NCBI RefSeq assembly: GCF_000150955.2
Contig: NC_011695.1
Span: 248,001-312,000, forward strand
Reading direction: 5' to 3'
DNA from: Phaeodactylum tricornutum CCAP 1055/1
Lineage: Eukaryota; Bacillariophyta; Bacillariophyceae; Surirellales; Neidiaceae
DNA length: 64,000 nt
Every line of letters begins with the position of its first letter. The first letter of the stretch is position 1. The notes under the pieces are model-generated. The model ran no database searches, had not been told where the DNA came from, and saw only the letters and a program-made list of their open reading frames with translations. The position numbers and the translations under genes were made by a program. Shown here piece by piece: positions 38,876 to 48,922 of this stretch.

Positions 38876-39062
38876 CCCTCTTTTTCAAAAACTGGGACGG
38901 TGTCCAGTTTTGAACCTAAACTATAAACGAGAAGATGAACCAAAAATAGGGAAGCTAAGCCACCAATTTGTACACACAACTTTCATGGACCGAAAGCTAC
39001 GCTCAATTTTGCTCTCTGGATGTTCTTCTAGCTTACCGAGTTCAAAGATTTGATTGTCCACA
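38876..39062. promoter_or_regulatory. Short shared promoter region
   Basis: 187 bases separate the start codons of the disordered-protein gene (minus) and the AFG2-like ATPase gene (plus). The two genes are head-to-head, so the promoters overlap. No specific element was identified. Confidence 0.45.
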
Positions 39063-41834
39063 ATGGCAAAGAAAAACAACAAGCATTCAACGGCCGACTC
39101 TGAATTGACTCACAACCCGCCTGTTCAAATCGGCACTGCCGTAGATCTACTCGAAGTTCGTTTGTCGAAGCATATATCCAGCAAGCGAAGCGACACATCC
39201 CCAAAAGCTGTTCTGTCTGATCAGGATGCCGCAACTCTTGACGTAAGAACCGGGGAGCCTTTGATTGTACTGGCCCTCGATGAAAGTAGAGCAAACTCTC
39301 TCTCCGGCGCAGTAATTGCGAAGACAGAAATTTCAACCATTAGCATACGGAGTCCTAGAAATAGATCAGATGGACGGCGAAATCATATTTCTCCTGGGAA
39401 AATTCAGATATCTCCTACCAGTACTATTCATTTACTTTTACCAGATGAGCCCTCCGACGTATCATCGCCAGCATCGCCTGGCCCACAAGCTCAGTATGCA
39501 ATACCGGCAACAGCACTTCCTGTTACCCCAAACAACAACGCTTCTTTCCCAGATAAATCGGGTGGCTATGCAACGTACGAAACGCCTAGAGTAAACACGC
39601 CTTCAACACCAGACACTGGGTTTTCGTTCAAATCCACAGCCTCAACATCGTCGAAAGCACTAACTCCAAGGCAGCCGATTACACCTTCAGGGACAACGAG
39701 CTGTCCAATCTGGATTATCCCTCTGGAGTCCGTCTTTGGGGCGCAACTTGCGAAGAACCTGTGCAGAAGGGCGAGTGCAGTAAATCTAAAAGTCATGGAT
39801 GAATCAAGGGCATTAGATGAGACGGAAGACATTGTGAAACAGCTTGTATTGACGTATTGTGCAGGCCAATACGTACAGCTTTTTCAGAATCTTCGTATTT
39901 CTTTTCAAGGGCGGCCGTTGGATCTGAAAGTCGTTAGCGTTGACGGAAGTTCGAATGTATCAGCCTCTTTTGCTGAGATTAATTTGGACGGAGACACGGG
40001 ATCGTTTGGGGCTAATGAAGATAGCCTTCTTTTTGCCACGCAATCATCCTTTCGCAAGTTGTATTATCTATCAAGTGAGACTAGCATCAGGGTCTCGGCA
40101 GTCAGGTCCATTGTATCGAACAAAAGAGCGGCTACACGCGAGCCCAAACAACGCGTCGTTGGCCTTTCTCTAATTATGGAAAGAATCCGACAGGTTCTTC
40201 TCACACCCATGCTGCGGCCAGAGCTCTTTGCTAAAGGTTCAATGAAACGCCCACGCGGGATTTTGTTGCATGGACCCAGCGGAGTGGGCAAATCGTCGTT
40301 GGCACGGCAACTCGGCGAAGAGTTGGAGTCAATTTTGCATGTTCAGTATGTGAATTGTTCCTCGTTGCAATCTCAAACAAGTATCGTTGGGGAGGCTGAG
40401 CGAGAGCTGTCCCGTTTGTTTCGGTTATCCGGTACTGCAAAAAAGCAAAACCGTCTTTTGATTTTTGACGACATCCACCTGATATGCCCCAGGCGTGGTG
40501 GCTACGCCCCAGGTACTGATCAGTTGGCATCTACGTTATTGTCCTTGATAGACGGGGTCGATGGAAGCGAGGATCAGGAAGTATCCAACGAGGGACTTGT
40601 TCTCCTTGCCATTACCACGAATGCATCGCTGCTGGACCCGGCACTGCGTCGACCGGGACGTATAGACGTGGAAGTGGAAGTACCAATACCAGATGAAGCT
40701 TCAACGAGGGCGGAGATTTTGCAGTTCCATCTGGGCCAAGCTGGAGCATCCCCACCAGCAATTTCATCAACTGATTGGATATCGCTCGCAAAGCTTGCCA
40801 AAGGATTCAACGGTGCAGACTGCATGCTCGCTATGAAGGAGGCAATTCGAAGCGCCATTCTTCGGAATTTGAAGGCTACCGTATCACGCGAAATCTCTTC
40901 ACCGCCTCCGAATCCGACATTTAGTGATCTAAGTACAGCGATTCGAGCAACCAAGCCCTCCATTATCAAATCCGTCACGGTAGAAATACCCAAAGTCCTC
41001 TGGTCATCGATTGGCGGTATGGAGAGCGTGAAACGTGAGCTCCGTGAAGCAATCGAAATGCCCTTAACTCACAGCGATTTGTTCATCAAGCTGGGTATAC
41101 CACCACCTCGCGGAATTCTGCTGTACGGACCACCAGGCTGTTCCAAAACGCTTATGGCACGGGCACTGGCTACGGAAGGACATATGAACTTCCTTGCTGT
41201 CAAGGGGCCTGAGTTGCTGAGCAAGTGGCTGGGTGAAAGCGAACGCGCTCTCGCGTCTCTCTTCAAGAGGGCTAGAATGGCCAGCCCATCCATTGTGTTC
41301 TTTGACGAAATCGACGCAATAGCGTCCAAGCGAGGTGCTGGAGACAGCTCCAGTAGTGGTCGGCTTTTATCCCAGCTATTAACCGAGCTTGATGGTGTAA
41401 CAAATACTGTTGGAAACACGAAGCAGCGCGTTGTAGTCGTGGGGGCTACTAATCGGCCCGATATACTGGACAGCGCGTTGACTCGCCCAGGACGAATCGA
41501 CCGGATGATTTACGTCGGGGTGCCAGATTCGGACACTCGTGTCCGTATATTCCAGATCACACTTGCCGAAAAGTCTTGTAGTCAAGACGTCGATATAGAA
41601 CACTTGGCTAGAGATGACGTTACCCAAGGATTTTCAGGTGCGGAATGCGTCGCTATTTGTCGGGATGCTGCTCTGCTAGCCTTGGAGGAAATAGAAGATA
41701 CAGGTGAAGATATAATTCCACAGATCCGGATGCAGCACTTACTTGAAGCAGCAGGAGGTATGAAACGCCAAATCACTCCCCAAATGATCGAATTTTATGC
41801 TTCTTTCCGTGAAAAGGGCTTTGCCAAGGTATAG
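39063..41834 (+). CDS. AFG2/SPATA5-type AAA ATPase with altered first Walker B
   Basis: 923 residues from the ATG at 39063; the frame upstream has only a TTG. The first 230 residues are Ser/Pro/Thr-rich; an N-domain-like region follows (CPIWIIPLESVFGAQLAKN). D1 has Walker A GPSGVGKSS (about 404) and a Walker B reading LIFDDIH (Asp469-Asp470), where most relatives have DE. D2 is fully standard: Walker A GPPGCSKT (about 689), whose Cys-Ser is typical of AFG2/SPATA5, FLAVKGPELLSKWLGESER, Walker B FFDEID (about 748), and GATNRPDILDSALTRPGRID. Yeast Afg2 (Drg1) strips shuttling factors from exported pre-60S ribosomes; human SPATA5 acts with SPATA5L1. A ribosome-biogenesis role is inferred. Weak D1 hydrolysis is possible from the Glu-to-Asp change. 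Confidence 0.88.
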   Translation: MAKKNNKHSTADSELTHNPPVQIGTAVDLLEVRLSKHISSKRSDTSPKAVLSDQDAATLDVRTGEPLIVLALDESRANSLSGAVIAKTEISTISIRSPRNRSDGRRNHISPGKIQISPTSTIHLLLPDEPSDVSSPASPGPQAQYAIPATALPVTPNNNASFPDKSGGYATYETPRVNTPSTPDTGFSFKSTASTSSKALTPRQPITPSGTTSCPIWIIPLESVFGAQLAKNLCRRASAVNLKVMDESRALDETEDIVKQLVLTYCAGQYVQLFQNLRISFQGRPLDLKVVSVDGSSNVSASFAEINLDGDTGSFGANEDSLLFATQSSFRKLYYLSSETSIRVSAVRSIVSNKRAATREPKQRVVGLSLIMERIRQVLLTPMLRPELFAKGSMKRPRGILLHGPSGVGKSSLARQLGEELESILHVQYVNCSSLQSQTSIVGEAERELSRLFRLSGTAKKQNRLLIFDDIHLICPRRGGYAPGTDQLASTLLSLIDGVDGSEDQEVSNEGLVLLAITTNASLLDPALRRPGRIDVEVEVPIPDEASTRAEILQFHLGQAGASPPAISSTDWISLAKLAKGFNGADCMLAMKEAIRSAILRNLKATVSREISSPPPNPTFSDLSTAIRATKPSIIKSVTVEIPKVLWSSIGGMESVKRELREAIEMPLTHSDLFIKLGIPPPRGILLYGPPGCSKTLMARALATEGHMNFLAVKGPELLSKWLGESERALASLFKRARMASPSIVFFDEIDAIASKRGAGDSSSSGRLLSQLLTELDGVTNTVGNTKQRVVVVGATNRPDILDSALTRPGRIDRMIYVGVPDSDTRVRIFQITLAEKSCSQDVDIEHLARDDVTQGFSGAECVAICRDAALLALEEIEDTGEDIIPQIRMQHLLEAAGGMKRQITPQMIEFYASFREKGFAKV

Positions 41835-42972
41835 GTGGAAATTCAGACCTAGTTTTCTGCGATGCTTCAAAGTCACATAATAATATGTAAAATGTGGCGT
41901 GTGTTCCTACTTCTCAGCTGGCTGGCGATCGCATTCATGTCAACCAAGCATATTCGTTATTTGAAATATCTTGTGCGTCACGCAAGGGCGTCTTCAGTTA
42001 CGGTCCCATCGCCATACTATTAGCCAGTACATTCATACCTAAAACAAAGGCGCAAACGAAAAAACATCTTTGCCGATTGAAAGTGAGGTTTTCTTTTTGC
42101 TCAGTCCAGTCCATTATTATCGCTTGCGTGCACGGTCGATCATGATCTTCATCCTGTCGGCCGCTGCGCTTGTCTACCTCCTGAAACGGATAGACTTTGA
42201 AAATTGTCTTCGGCAAGAGAGTACCATTCAGGCCGACGAAAATGGTAAGAACTTATTCTATGAAGGATGAGGAAAATTCCAATATTCGGTTCCAAGCACG
42301 ATTGTCGTCATTTCTATCAATGTTATAAAGCTCATCTTTGAGGACTGATGGTTTCGGTGTATGGACAAAGCCTCGCATTTTTCACCGAAATTAACGTTTG
42401 GACGATACAGAGAGACGTTGTTGCTCTTACGAAGGTAGACGGATCAATACTGTAAGATGGAGCGCGCAATTGAAATGGATCTGGCTAAGTTGCTGCTGTT
42501 ACGTCCCTGGCGCCTTCATTACTACATGTCATTTTTGTTGCCTCATTGAGCTACTCTCTGCATCTTTCTATCACAGTATTTATTTGATCATTCAAATTCT
42601 TGCATGTGCATGCGTTCTGGTCGCATCTCTCGTGGGTGTCTCTCTGTTGTGGAACATGGAGCCTGCAGCCTGTGGAAGGAAAATTCTGGTAAGGGAAAAA
42701 AAATTGCAAATACTTGGTGTCTTGACTTTCAAAGCCCAGTGTATGAAGCAAATGTTTGGATATTAATCATTAGGTATGATAATCAGCTTTTTGTAGTAAT
42801 GTAAGCTAGCTCACTGTCAGATAAAATAACGGAGCAAAGAAAACCACGAGAACTTCTGCGTTGTTGCAAATTACATGAGACAGTTCGACACGGTCACTGT
42901 ACTCAAATCATCTCTTATAGCGGTTTAATTAGCAATCCCTTGCGTTATTGAAGAAGTAGTTGGTGACACCAT
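41835..42972. other. 1.1-kb AT-rich intergenic region
   Basis: Between two converging genes. A plus-strand frame at 42142-42270 would encode a 42-residue peptide with one membrane helix and includes a GTAAGA at 42245 that could be a splice donor (listed separately). A second frame at 42398-42766 is Cys- and Trp-rich and reads like chance. No other feature was recognised. Confidence 0.4.
42142..42270 (+). CDS. Possible small membrane peptide or first exon
   Basis: Starts MIFILSAAALVYLLKRID, a single membrane helix with a charged flank, then DFENCLRQESTIQADENG. A GTAAGAAC right after this (near 42244) looks like a 5' splice site, so the frame may be the first exon of an unannotated gene; no convincing acceptor and second exon was found. 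Unspliced it ends after 42 residues. Codon choice looks coding but support is slim. Confidence 0.22.
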   Translation: MIFILSAAALVYLLKRIDFENCLRQESTIQADENGKNLFYEG

Positions 42973-43275
42973 CTACCTGGCTTCGAACTGAATAACTGTG
43001 TTGATGTCAAACAAAAGAATCTGGTCAGAGCGCTGTCTGGACTGAGCGTACAAATGCTATGGACCGACATAAAACTTACGTCGCTTCGTTCGCGTTTTAT
43101 ACAAAATGCGAAAGCCACATTGGCGGCATCGTACCGGATCGCCCCCCTTGATAACATTCCGGGCCCCGCAATCCCCACAGCGGTACTCCACACCGCGCAT
43201 AATGGGAACCGCCAACGCTGGTCCGTTTGCGGCTTCGCTAGAACCCGCCGCCATAGAAGCACTTGGTGAGCTCAT
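42973..43275 (-). CDS. RNA polymerase subunit Rpb12/ABC10-alpha (RPABC4), with 23-nt last exon
   Basis: Exons 43275-43080 and 42995-42973 join to 72 residues; the yeast protein has 70. The 84-nt intron begins GTAAGT and ends AACACAG and joins RTKR to LIQFEAR, recreating the family's conserved end (RTKRLVQFEAR); without splicing the protein would end in an unrelated RKFYVGP. The zinc ribbon is complete: [10 protein letters not shown] and [20 protein letters not shown], with Cys pairs C-x2-C and C-x2-C. The subunit is shared by RNA polymerases I, II and III and bridges Rpb2 and Rpb3. The start ATG at 43275 is the first that gives the usual short N-terminus; the frame is open farther upstream. 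It is divergent from the small mitochondrial-type protein gene. Confidence 0.9.
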
Positions 43276-43701
43276 TACAGAGTGATAGGTAATGAAACGA
43301 ACCAAGACGGTAGATTTGTGTAAAATTTGTCCGAGCCTGGGAATAATTGACTGTGAAGTAACTTGCCTGGGTCGCATAAACCTGCCGCTAAGATCATCGA
43401 TGGTCCTCGTTCACGGTAAAAGAACAAATTAAGGTGCAAGTGGCGAGTAATTGCTTGTGCTCAGTACCCAAAATAGAGAAGTTGCATGTTTCACTACCCT
43501 GCCTAGGGTACCGTTTTGGACTTTTTTTGATCGTTCCGCTTGAGTTTCTAACAGTGGAGTCATCCGGTCTTGAGTCGTTCAAAGTCGCGCCAATCCATTT
43601 GCGACAGTGATCGGAGACCGGCCACCTCTCTATTTCCAAAGTTACTTCACAAATAAGAATGCAACTAGCAACTACCAAAACGTTCCGTGTTATCATCTTG
43701 T
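43276..43701. promoter_or_regulatory. Divergent intergenic region
   Basis: About 425 bases between the Rpb12 gene (minus) and the next plus-strand gene. No gene was seen. Both 5' regions must lie here. Confidence 0.35.
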
Positions 43702-44100
43702 ATGTCCTATCCGTACACAATGCTTGTATTGGCCAAGAATCCTCTTTCTGCTAGCCTGAGGCGGCAGGTCCAATACGGTGGCTCGCGGCGGAGCTTCAGT
43801 AAAAGAAAGTTCAATCGAAGCAGAGCGGCTGGCGCAGGTCGAATTAAGCGTCGGGGCGAGTCTGCCATTTTCGAGCCAAGCACTGTTTATGAAGAGCCTG
43901 CGCTTGGCTATGGTCGAAACTTCTTCTTGGTCGTAGGTTTCTTTCCGCTATTTGCCTGGGGGGCTGTGTTGTATTTCAATCCTGAACTCCAGGACAAAAT
44001 CGCTGATGATACAAGATCTTTGCGAAACTTTTTATGGGGTGGCAAAAGCGATTCGAGAGCGAAAGAAGAGACATCGCCATCTATTGGGAAATCGTCATAG
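43702..44100 (+). CDS. Small single-helix protein, probably mitochondrial
   Basis: 132 residues from the ATG at 43702 (a later ATG at 43720 gives 126). The first 55 residues are rich in Arg, Ser and Ala with no acidic residues up to RRGESAIFE (KNPLSASLRRQVQYGGSRRSF, RKFNRSRAAGAGRIKRRG), typical of a mitochondrial presequence. A membrane helix sits near residues 77-95 (FFLVVGFFPLFAWGAVLYF), followed by a charged tail. No family was recognised. It could be a small accessory subunit of an inner-membrane complex, by layout only. Unspliced. Confidence 0.6.
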   Translation: MSYPYTMLVLAKNPLSASLRRQVQYGGSRRSFSKRKFNRSRAAGAGRIKRRGESAIFEPSTVYEEPALGYGRNFFLVVGFFPLFAWGAVLYFNPELQDKIADDTRSLRNFLWGGKSDSRAKEETSPSIGKSS

Positions 44101-44225
44101 CTCGGGTGTGTTTGCTAACATGAATGGCTGGTAATTCTGCTTCGTTCCAGTCATGAACGTATTGGCATCCGTCAGCAGACGTCACTTTTCTGACGTGAGA
44201 AGTAGTAGCAAACACCTTAACAAGG

Positions 44226-45389
44226 TCAGAACTCTGATTTCCACATTGAAATGGGGAATTCTCGTTGAGCCCGCTTGTAGAGCTCATGGTCCCAAGAATT
44301 TCGTTGAATTATGAATTGCTGTGTAGCTTTCGTTAAGTTTTCAAAGTGAAGGGCTTTTTGTGGATTTGTGTTGGCGGAGACAGACAATTCATCCGTAGTA
44401 TTCGTAAGTCGCTGAAGAAGTTTGATGGTCTCAGTGGATATTACATCAGTTCTACCAATCCAGTCGACATCTCTCTTCAGCGAGTTGTAGGCAGCATTGC
44501 ACTCTGCCTCAGTCAAATTTGCGCGCAAACTCTCTTCTCCTTTAATATAAGATTGCTCCCCACGACACAGAAAGAGACACTGACCGTTGAACATTGTCTT
44601 CATACGGAGGTTTTGTTCAGTGGCATTGTGATAGCCGTAACGATTCTCATGGGCTCTGCCTCTGTATGATTGGTAGTTGTGAAAAAAATGAAAATAGCTC
44701 ATTGCAAACGAAACCCCTTGCCGCAATATCACAAAAGCAAAGAAAGGAACGTTCTGGGAAAGAGCATTCTCTCTCCAGCGATGGATTTCGCTGCGAGCAT
44801 CGCTGAAATAATTGAGGGAGTCGCCACCACCATGAAGTTCGAAGAAAATAACCTTTCCCCTTGCGCCTCCTCGGGAGAATTTGTTCATCCTCCACCTCCA
44901 ACTCTCCCATTCTCGATAATTTGACACCACAATCTTACGGAAGCGAGAATGATCCTTCTCCACTAGTCTCTCAAAGAAATTGCGTATAGTAATGCCTCCT
45001 GTCTTGAAGGAGGAACAGCATTTACTTAAGTGGCTGTGATCAAACGGATTAAACTACTCATCAGCATGTTGTCGTACCTTTGGAATATGCACGAAAACAA
45101 CAATACCCCCTGCTGCGAAATCTGGCAACGCTTTTTCAAGCAATTTCTTGTCCTGGGCTGTCTTGTTATGTACGGTATCTTCCATTTTGCTCGCTAGTAT
45201 CGTCGCATCGTGCCACAAAGAGTCTGTCATGTTCGAAGCAACAGCATTGTCTCCTACATGTAGCGTGCTAGCCACTGTTAGAAATTCACCACTTCCTACA
45301 AACTTAAAATCATGCATACCCTGATATACCGGGCCAAATGAGAGAGAGAAAGCTATTGCGGTGAAGAGTCGCCGTTCCCCAACTACCAT
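44226..45389 (-). CDS. Golgi-type carbohydrate sulfotransferase (one intron)
   Basis: Exons 45389-45078 and 45002-44226 join to 362 residues. The 75-nt intron begins GTACGA and ends CTTCAAG and joins VVFVHIPK to TGGITIRNFFERL, which rebuilds the 5'-phosphosulfate-binding loop HIPKTGG of the Sulfotransfer_2 family. The start at 45389 begins a type II signal anchor (RRLFTAIAFSLSFG). After the loop are GKVIFFELHGGG and AFVILRQGVSFAMSYFHFF, the latter resembling the 3'-phosphate-binding segment (R then S). Several N-glycosylation sequons (for example NATEQ, NTTDE) suit a lumenal catalytic domain. Family members transfer sulfate from PAPS to glycans; diatoms sulfate extracellular polysaccharides. 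Substrate is not known. It is divergent from the FGGY kinase gene. Confidence 0.8.
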
Positions 45390-45743
45390 GGTCCAAACGT
45401 GACAAAATGTTTTATGTCGATGAGAAATGTAAGTCCTGAGAGACATGAGACCTCATCAGGCCCAATACGAGCTGGAATTGATGCCATAGTGACTGGCCAC
45501 ATCTTTGGACATTTTCGGTCGTTATCTATCCGCCTACTTCCAAAAAAAGGGTCTATCCCTAACTCTGAGATTGCTCGCTCGTTTTTCTGTGAACGTCCAA
45601 ATGCTGCCGCTAGCGAGAGCATATGTGTACACTCTTGCACTTGTCTTGTGCCAAAAAGATGCTCACTGTCAACACATGTCGCTAATCAAGGCAACGGAGT
45701 CCTTGTCGGAGTGCCGGTTCCTTTATTAGGTGTTATTAGGATT

Positions 45744-47538
45744 ATGCACAATCAGAATCGAGTAATTGTAGCAATAGATTTGGGAAGCAGTAGTATTCGA
45801 GCTTCCGCTTTTTCCCTGGTAGAGGCCGACAATGATTTAAACGTCGTGGAAGCTATTTCGGGTACCTCGACGTCCAGCCCCCTCGCTCTAGTAGAACCTA
45901 ACACGGGACGGATCAAACTCTATCTTGAGAGAGACAAGAAAGACGAAACTGTGTTCGATGCAATTGATCAGTGTGTCGACGAAACTCTTGTCAAGCTACG
46001 CGCACGATTGGGAAGATTGGCTTTTGAAGTCGTTGGCGTTAGCTTCTCAAATTTTGTCATGAACTTGCTCGGTGTCGATGAAGAAGGGACAGTGATTGGT
46101 CCGGAAGCGTCAATATCATACGCATGTAACTCTCCTGACATCGCCGAAGAAGTTGCTACTATCAGAAAGTGTGTTCACTGTATGGTTCCACTTTACAACA
46201 AATTGCCTTTTCCCTTTATTCTTACGCTTTGTTTGTTTCCATTTAAAAAGACAAATCGGTGAAGAAAACGTAAGGATTCATTACCAAAAATCTGGATGCT
46301 TCTTGCACGAAGGCTATGCGCTAGCCCAACTTCGCGTCTTCTACAATCGCAGCGTCAAAAACGTGTGTCCTGAAGTTACAAAATGGCAAACGTTGGCTAG
46401 CATCTGCTTGTGTCGATGGCTCGATCAAAAGTCATTTCCTATCTCCTATTCGGAAGCGTCTTGGACGGGTATGCTCAACTATCGAACTTGTGAATACGAG
46501 CCAGATATTTTAAATTTACTACCAAATTGCTGTCGCAGAGCCTTGCCTGAACTGGCTGACTTTGATGAACCTATCACATTACAAAAAGGAATCCCCTCCT
46601 CAAGTACCTACGCCTGTCGATGGCCAGAGCTACGACATGCTCGGTTCTTTCTGGGAGTCGGGGACGGCGCGTGCGCCAATATTGGGAGCAAGTGTTCGAC
46701 TATGGATCAAATCGCTTGCACAGTGGGTACGTCCGCGGCGGCGCGAGTGTGCATACCGATGGAGATTGGTGCTGCCGACTTCAAGATTTTACCTGGCCTG
46801 TTCTGCTACCGAGTCGATCGACACCGTGTACTAGTCGGAGGGGCATTAACAGATGGTGGTAGTGTTGTGGAATGGGCGAGACAGATGCTCAATATAAAGG
46901 AATCAGGTGCATTTGACGAGTGCATGCACAAAGTTTCAATGCTTCTAGACGCCAGATACATCCAATCTGCAAGTGAAGATGCTTCGTTCGCCCGGACTTT
47001 GACGGTGGTACCTTTCTTGAGCGGCGAGAGGAGTACAGGATTTCGAGGCGGGGCGACAGGGGCAATATTGGGTATGACTCGCGATACAACACCCGCCCAC
47101 GTCCTTCTCGGATGTATTGAGGGTGTGACTTTGAGAATGAACGCAATCATCGCACTTATTCGTCAAGCAACTGAAGGAGATCGCAAGCAACGTCTAATTG
47201 CCAGTGGAAAAGCTCTTGAAGTCAACGAGTTGTGGCGTCAAATGATTGCTGACTGCTCCGGTCTAGATGTCGTTTTAGATATGGGAACATCGGAGGGAAC
47301 AAGTCGAGGAGCAGCGTGCTTGGCTGCGGAATCATTGGTATCCTCAAAGGAAACATCAACAGCGGCTTTGCCCGAGCAATCCACAATGTCGGTCGTGTCG
47401 ACACCGGATCAAAACGGAGCTGCATACTGGAGGCGGGCGACTACATCTCAGGAAGTTTTGATTAATGCACTATCACCTATTTTCGTGAGTCAAGCCACGA
47501 ATATAAATTGTGTAGACGTGAGTGTTGTAAAATCATAG
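45744..47538 (+). CDS. FGGY-family carbohydrate kinase (one intron)
   Basis: Exons 45744-46168 and 46251-47538 join to 570 residues. The 82-nt intron begins GTGTGT and ends TAAAAAG; it joins VATIRK to QIGEENVRIH. The ATG at 45744 puts the phosphate-1 motif VIVAIDLGSSSIRASAF at residue 6, as in other sugar kinases. The second half carries GCFLHEGYALAQLRVF, IACTVGTSAAARV, GGALTDGGSVVEWAR, PFLSGERSTGFRGGATGAILGM and IASGKALEVNELWRQMIAD, which are the expected FGGY ATPase-fold elements. Members phosphorylate sugars such as gluconate, xylulose, ribulose or glycerol; the GSSS and SGERS motifs resemble gluconokinase/xylulokinase-like proteins but substrate cannot be fixed. The end is plain and intact. 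Confidence 0.85.
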
Positions 47539-47614
47539 ACTGACTTGGTATGTTCAGCATCTATTATACGGATGACAAGATTCTAGATGGAGCTCTCGAA
47601 GTCGAGGGCTTACA

Positions 47615-48922
47615 TCACAGAAGAAGAGCTGGTTCTAGCATGCCTTCTTCCGCGGCCACTCGTAGCTTATTCAATGCCTTGTGACATAGTCGGCGGCCGT
47701 ATTCGGCCGACACCTTCATTTTCTTACCCACTTCAGTGAAACTCATTGCTTCGCCCCATCGACCTTTCACTGTGATGGGGGCCCGCGGACTACGGCCGAA
47801 CAGCTCCTCTTCGGCCTCCGCCACATAGTCTCGCTGCAGGCCGTAGCGCCAGCTCAGCGCTTCCATTTCTTTAGGTCTAAGAAACTTCGAAAGCGTCGAT
47901 TTCAGCTGTTCCGTTTCCAGGGACGCCAAAGGGTTGTCGTCCGCAACGACGGGGGTCAAATCCGTCGCAAAATCTTGTCCTTGCTGCATCCAAGCCTCGA
48001 AGGACAACATACCTCCACGTCTCCGTGCCTTTACTTTGATGGCCTCCGAGACTTGCCGCGGCGTCAAGCCAGCTTCCTCCGCCAGCGCTTTGGCAGCTTG
48101 CGCCTCTTTCCAACTCGCGTCTTTGCTGTACACGGACGAAATCAAGTCATTTCCATCGATATCAATCCCGAGTTGCCGGGCTGCTCGCGAAATTTTGCGG
48201 ACCGCGGCCGATACGTGCTCCGGAACCCGAACAAGGTCGTCTCGTTCCGCAATGCACCGTAGTATGGCAGCCCGTACCCAGTACACGGCGTAGGTTGAAA
48301 ACTTTCCGCCGATTTCGGGATTCCAGCGATCTACTGCGCGGGCCAAACCAATGGCTCCTTCCTGGATCAAGTCTTCGCGGCTGAGCGTTTGCAATCGGGA
48401 CGGCCGTGCCTGTGTGCCAACAATATCGTTCGCGCAAAAGTGCACGAGACCCATGTTGCGTGTGACCATCGTCTCGCGGGAAGCGTAGCCCAGGTCAATG
48501 GTGGCTTCGTACGCCTCCAAGTCGTCGGCGTAGCCGGCTTTGCGAGCGACCGCGAGAGTAGTGGGTTTCCGGGAAGATGGATACGTCAAAGCAAGATCAG
48601 CTTCGATTTGCTTGATACGACGGAGTTCCACCGTATGCGAGAGGAGCGTCATCATTTCTTCGTGCGTGATGCGTGGGAGAAACTGAGGGGTAGCGTCGGT
48701 TGCGGAACCTTTATTAGTAGTTGTCCGTCGTTGGGAGGAAGATATTGCGAACAAGGACACCGAGCCACTCCGGCTGGGAGGAGGAGTTGTAAGGTACCGC
48801 AACGACGACTTGCTGCCGATGCTTAAAAAGCCGAGAACCCCCTGACCGTTCGAAGCGCACAGTATGCCGAGCACGACGACGCGAAGTCGCTTTCGTGATG
48901 TCCTTCTGCTAGGTAGAGCCAT
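47615..48922 (-). CDS. Plastid RNA polymerase sigma-70 factor
   Basis: 435 residues from the ATG at 48922, which begins a signal peptide (RLRVVVLGILCASNGQGVLGF) with a G-F junction typical of plastid import; an upstream ATG adds 48 unlikely residues. Region 2 is clear: LVHFCANDIVG, SREDLIQEGAIGLARAVDRW, and GGKFSTYAVYWVRAAILRCI (the -10 recognition helix). Region 3 (RVPEHVSAAVRKISRAARQLG, then EEAGLTPRQVSEAI) and region 4 (KFLRPKEMEALSWRYGL, then SFTEVGKKMKVSAEYGRRLCHKALNKLR, the -35 recognition helix-turn-helix) follow. Nuclear-coded sigma factors direct the plastid-encoded RNA polymerase to plastid promoters. A 20-residue insert in region 4 (EELFGRSPRAPITVKGRWGE) is unusual. Confidence 0.92.
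   Translation of the reverse strand: MALPSRRTSRKRLRVVVLGILCASNGQGVLGFLSIGSKSSLRYLTTPPPSRSGSVSLFAISSSQRRTTTNKGSATDATPQFLPRITHEEMMTLLSHTVELRRIKQIEADLALTYPSSRKPTTLAVARKAGYADDLEAYEATIDLGYASRETMVTRNMGLVHFCANDIVGTQARPSRLQTLSREDLIQEGAIGLARAVDRWNPEIGGKFSTYAVYWVRAAILRCIAERDDLVRVPEHVSAAVRKISRAARQLGIDIDGNDLISSVYSKDASWKEAQAAKALAEEAGLTPRQVSEAIKVKARRRGGMLSFEAWMQQGQDFATDLTPVVADDNPLASLETEQLKSTLSKFLRPKEMEALSWRYGLQRDYVAEAEEELFGRSPRAPITVKGRWGEAMSFTEVGKKMKVSAEYGRRLCHKALNKLRVAAEEGMLEPALLL

Noticed and set aside
42398-42766. 122-residue Cys-rich hydrophobic frame
   Set aside because: It lacks an ATG with context, reads as random hydrophobic sequence and has no family resemblance.
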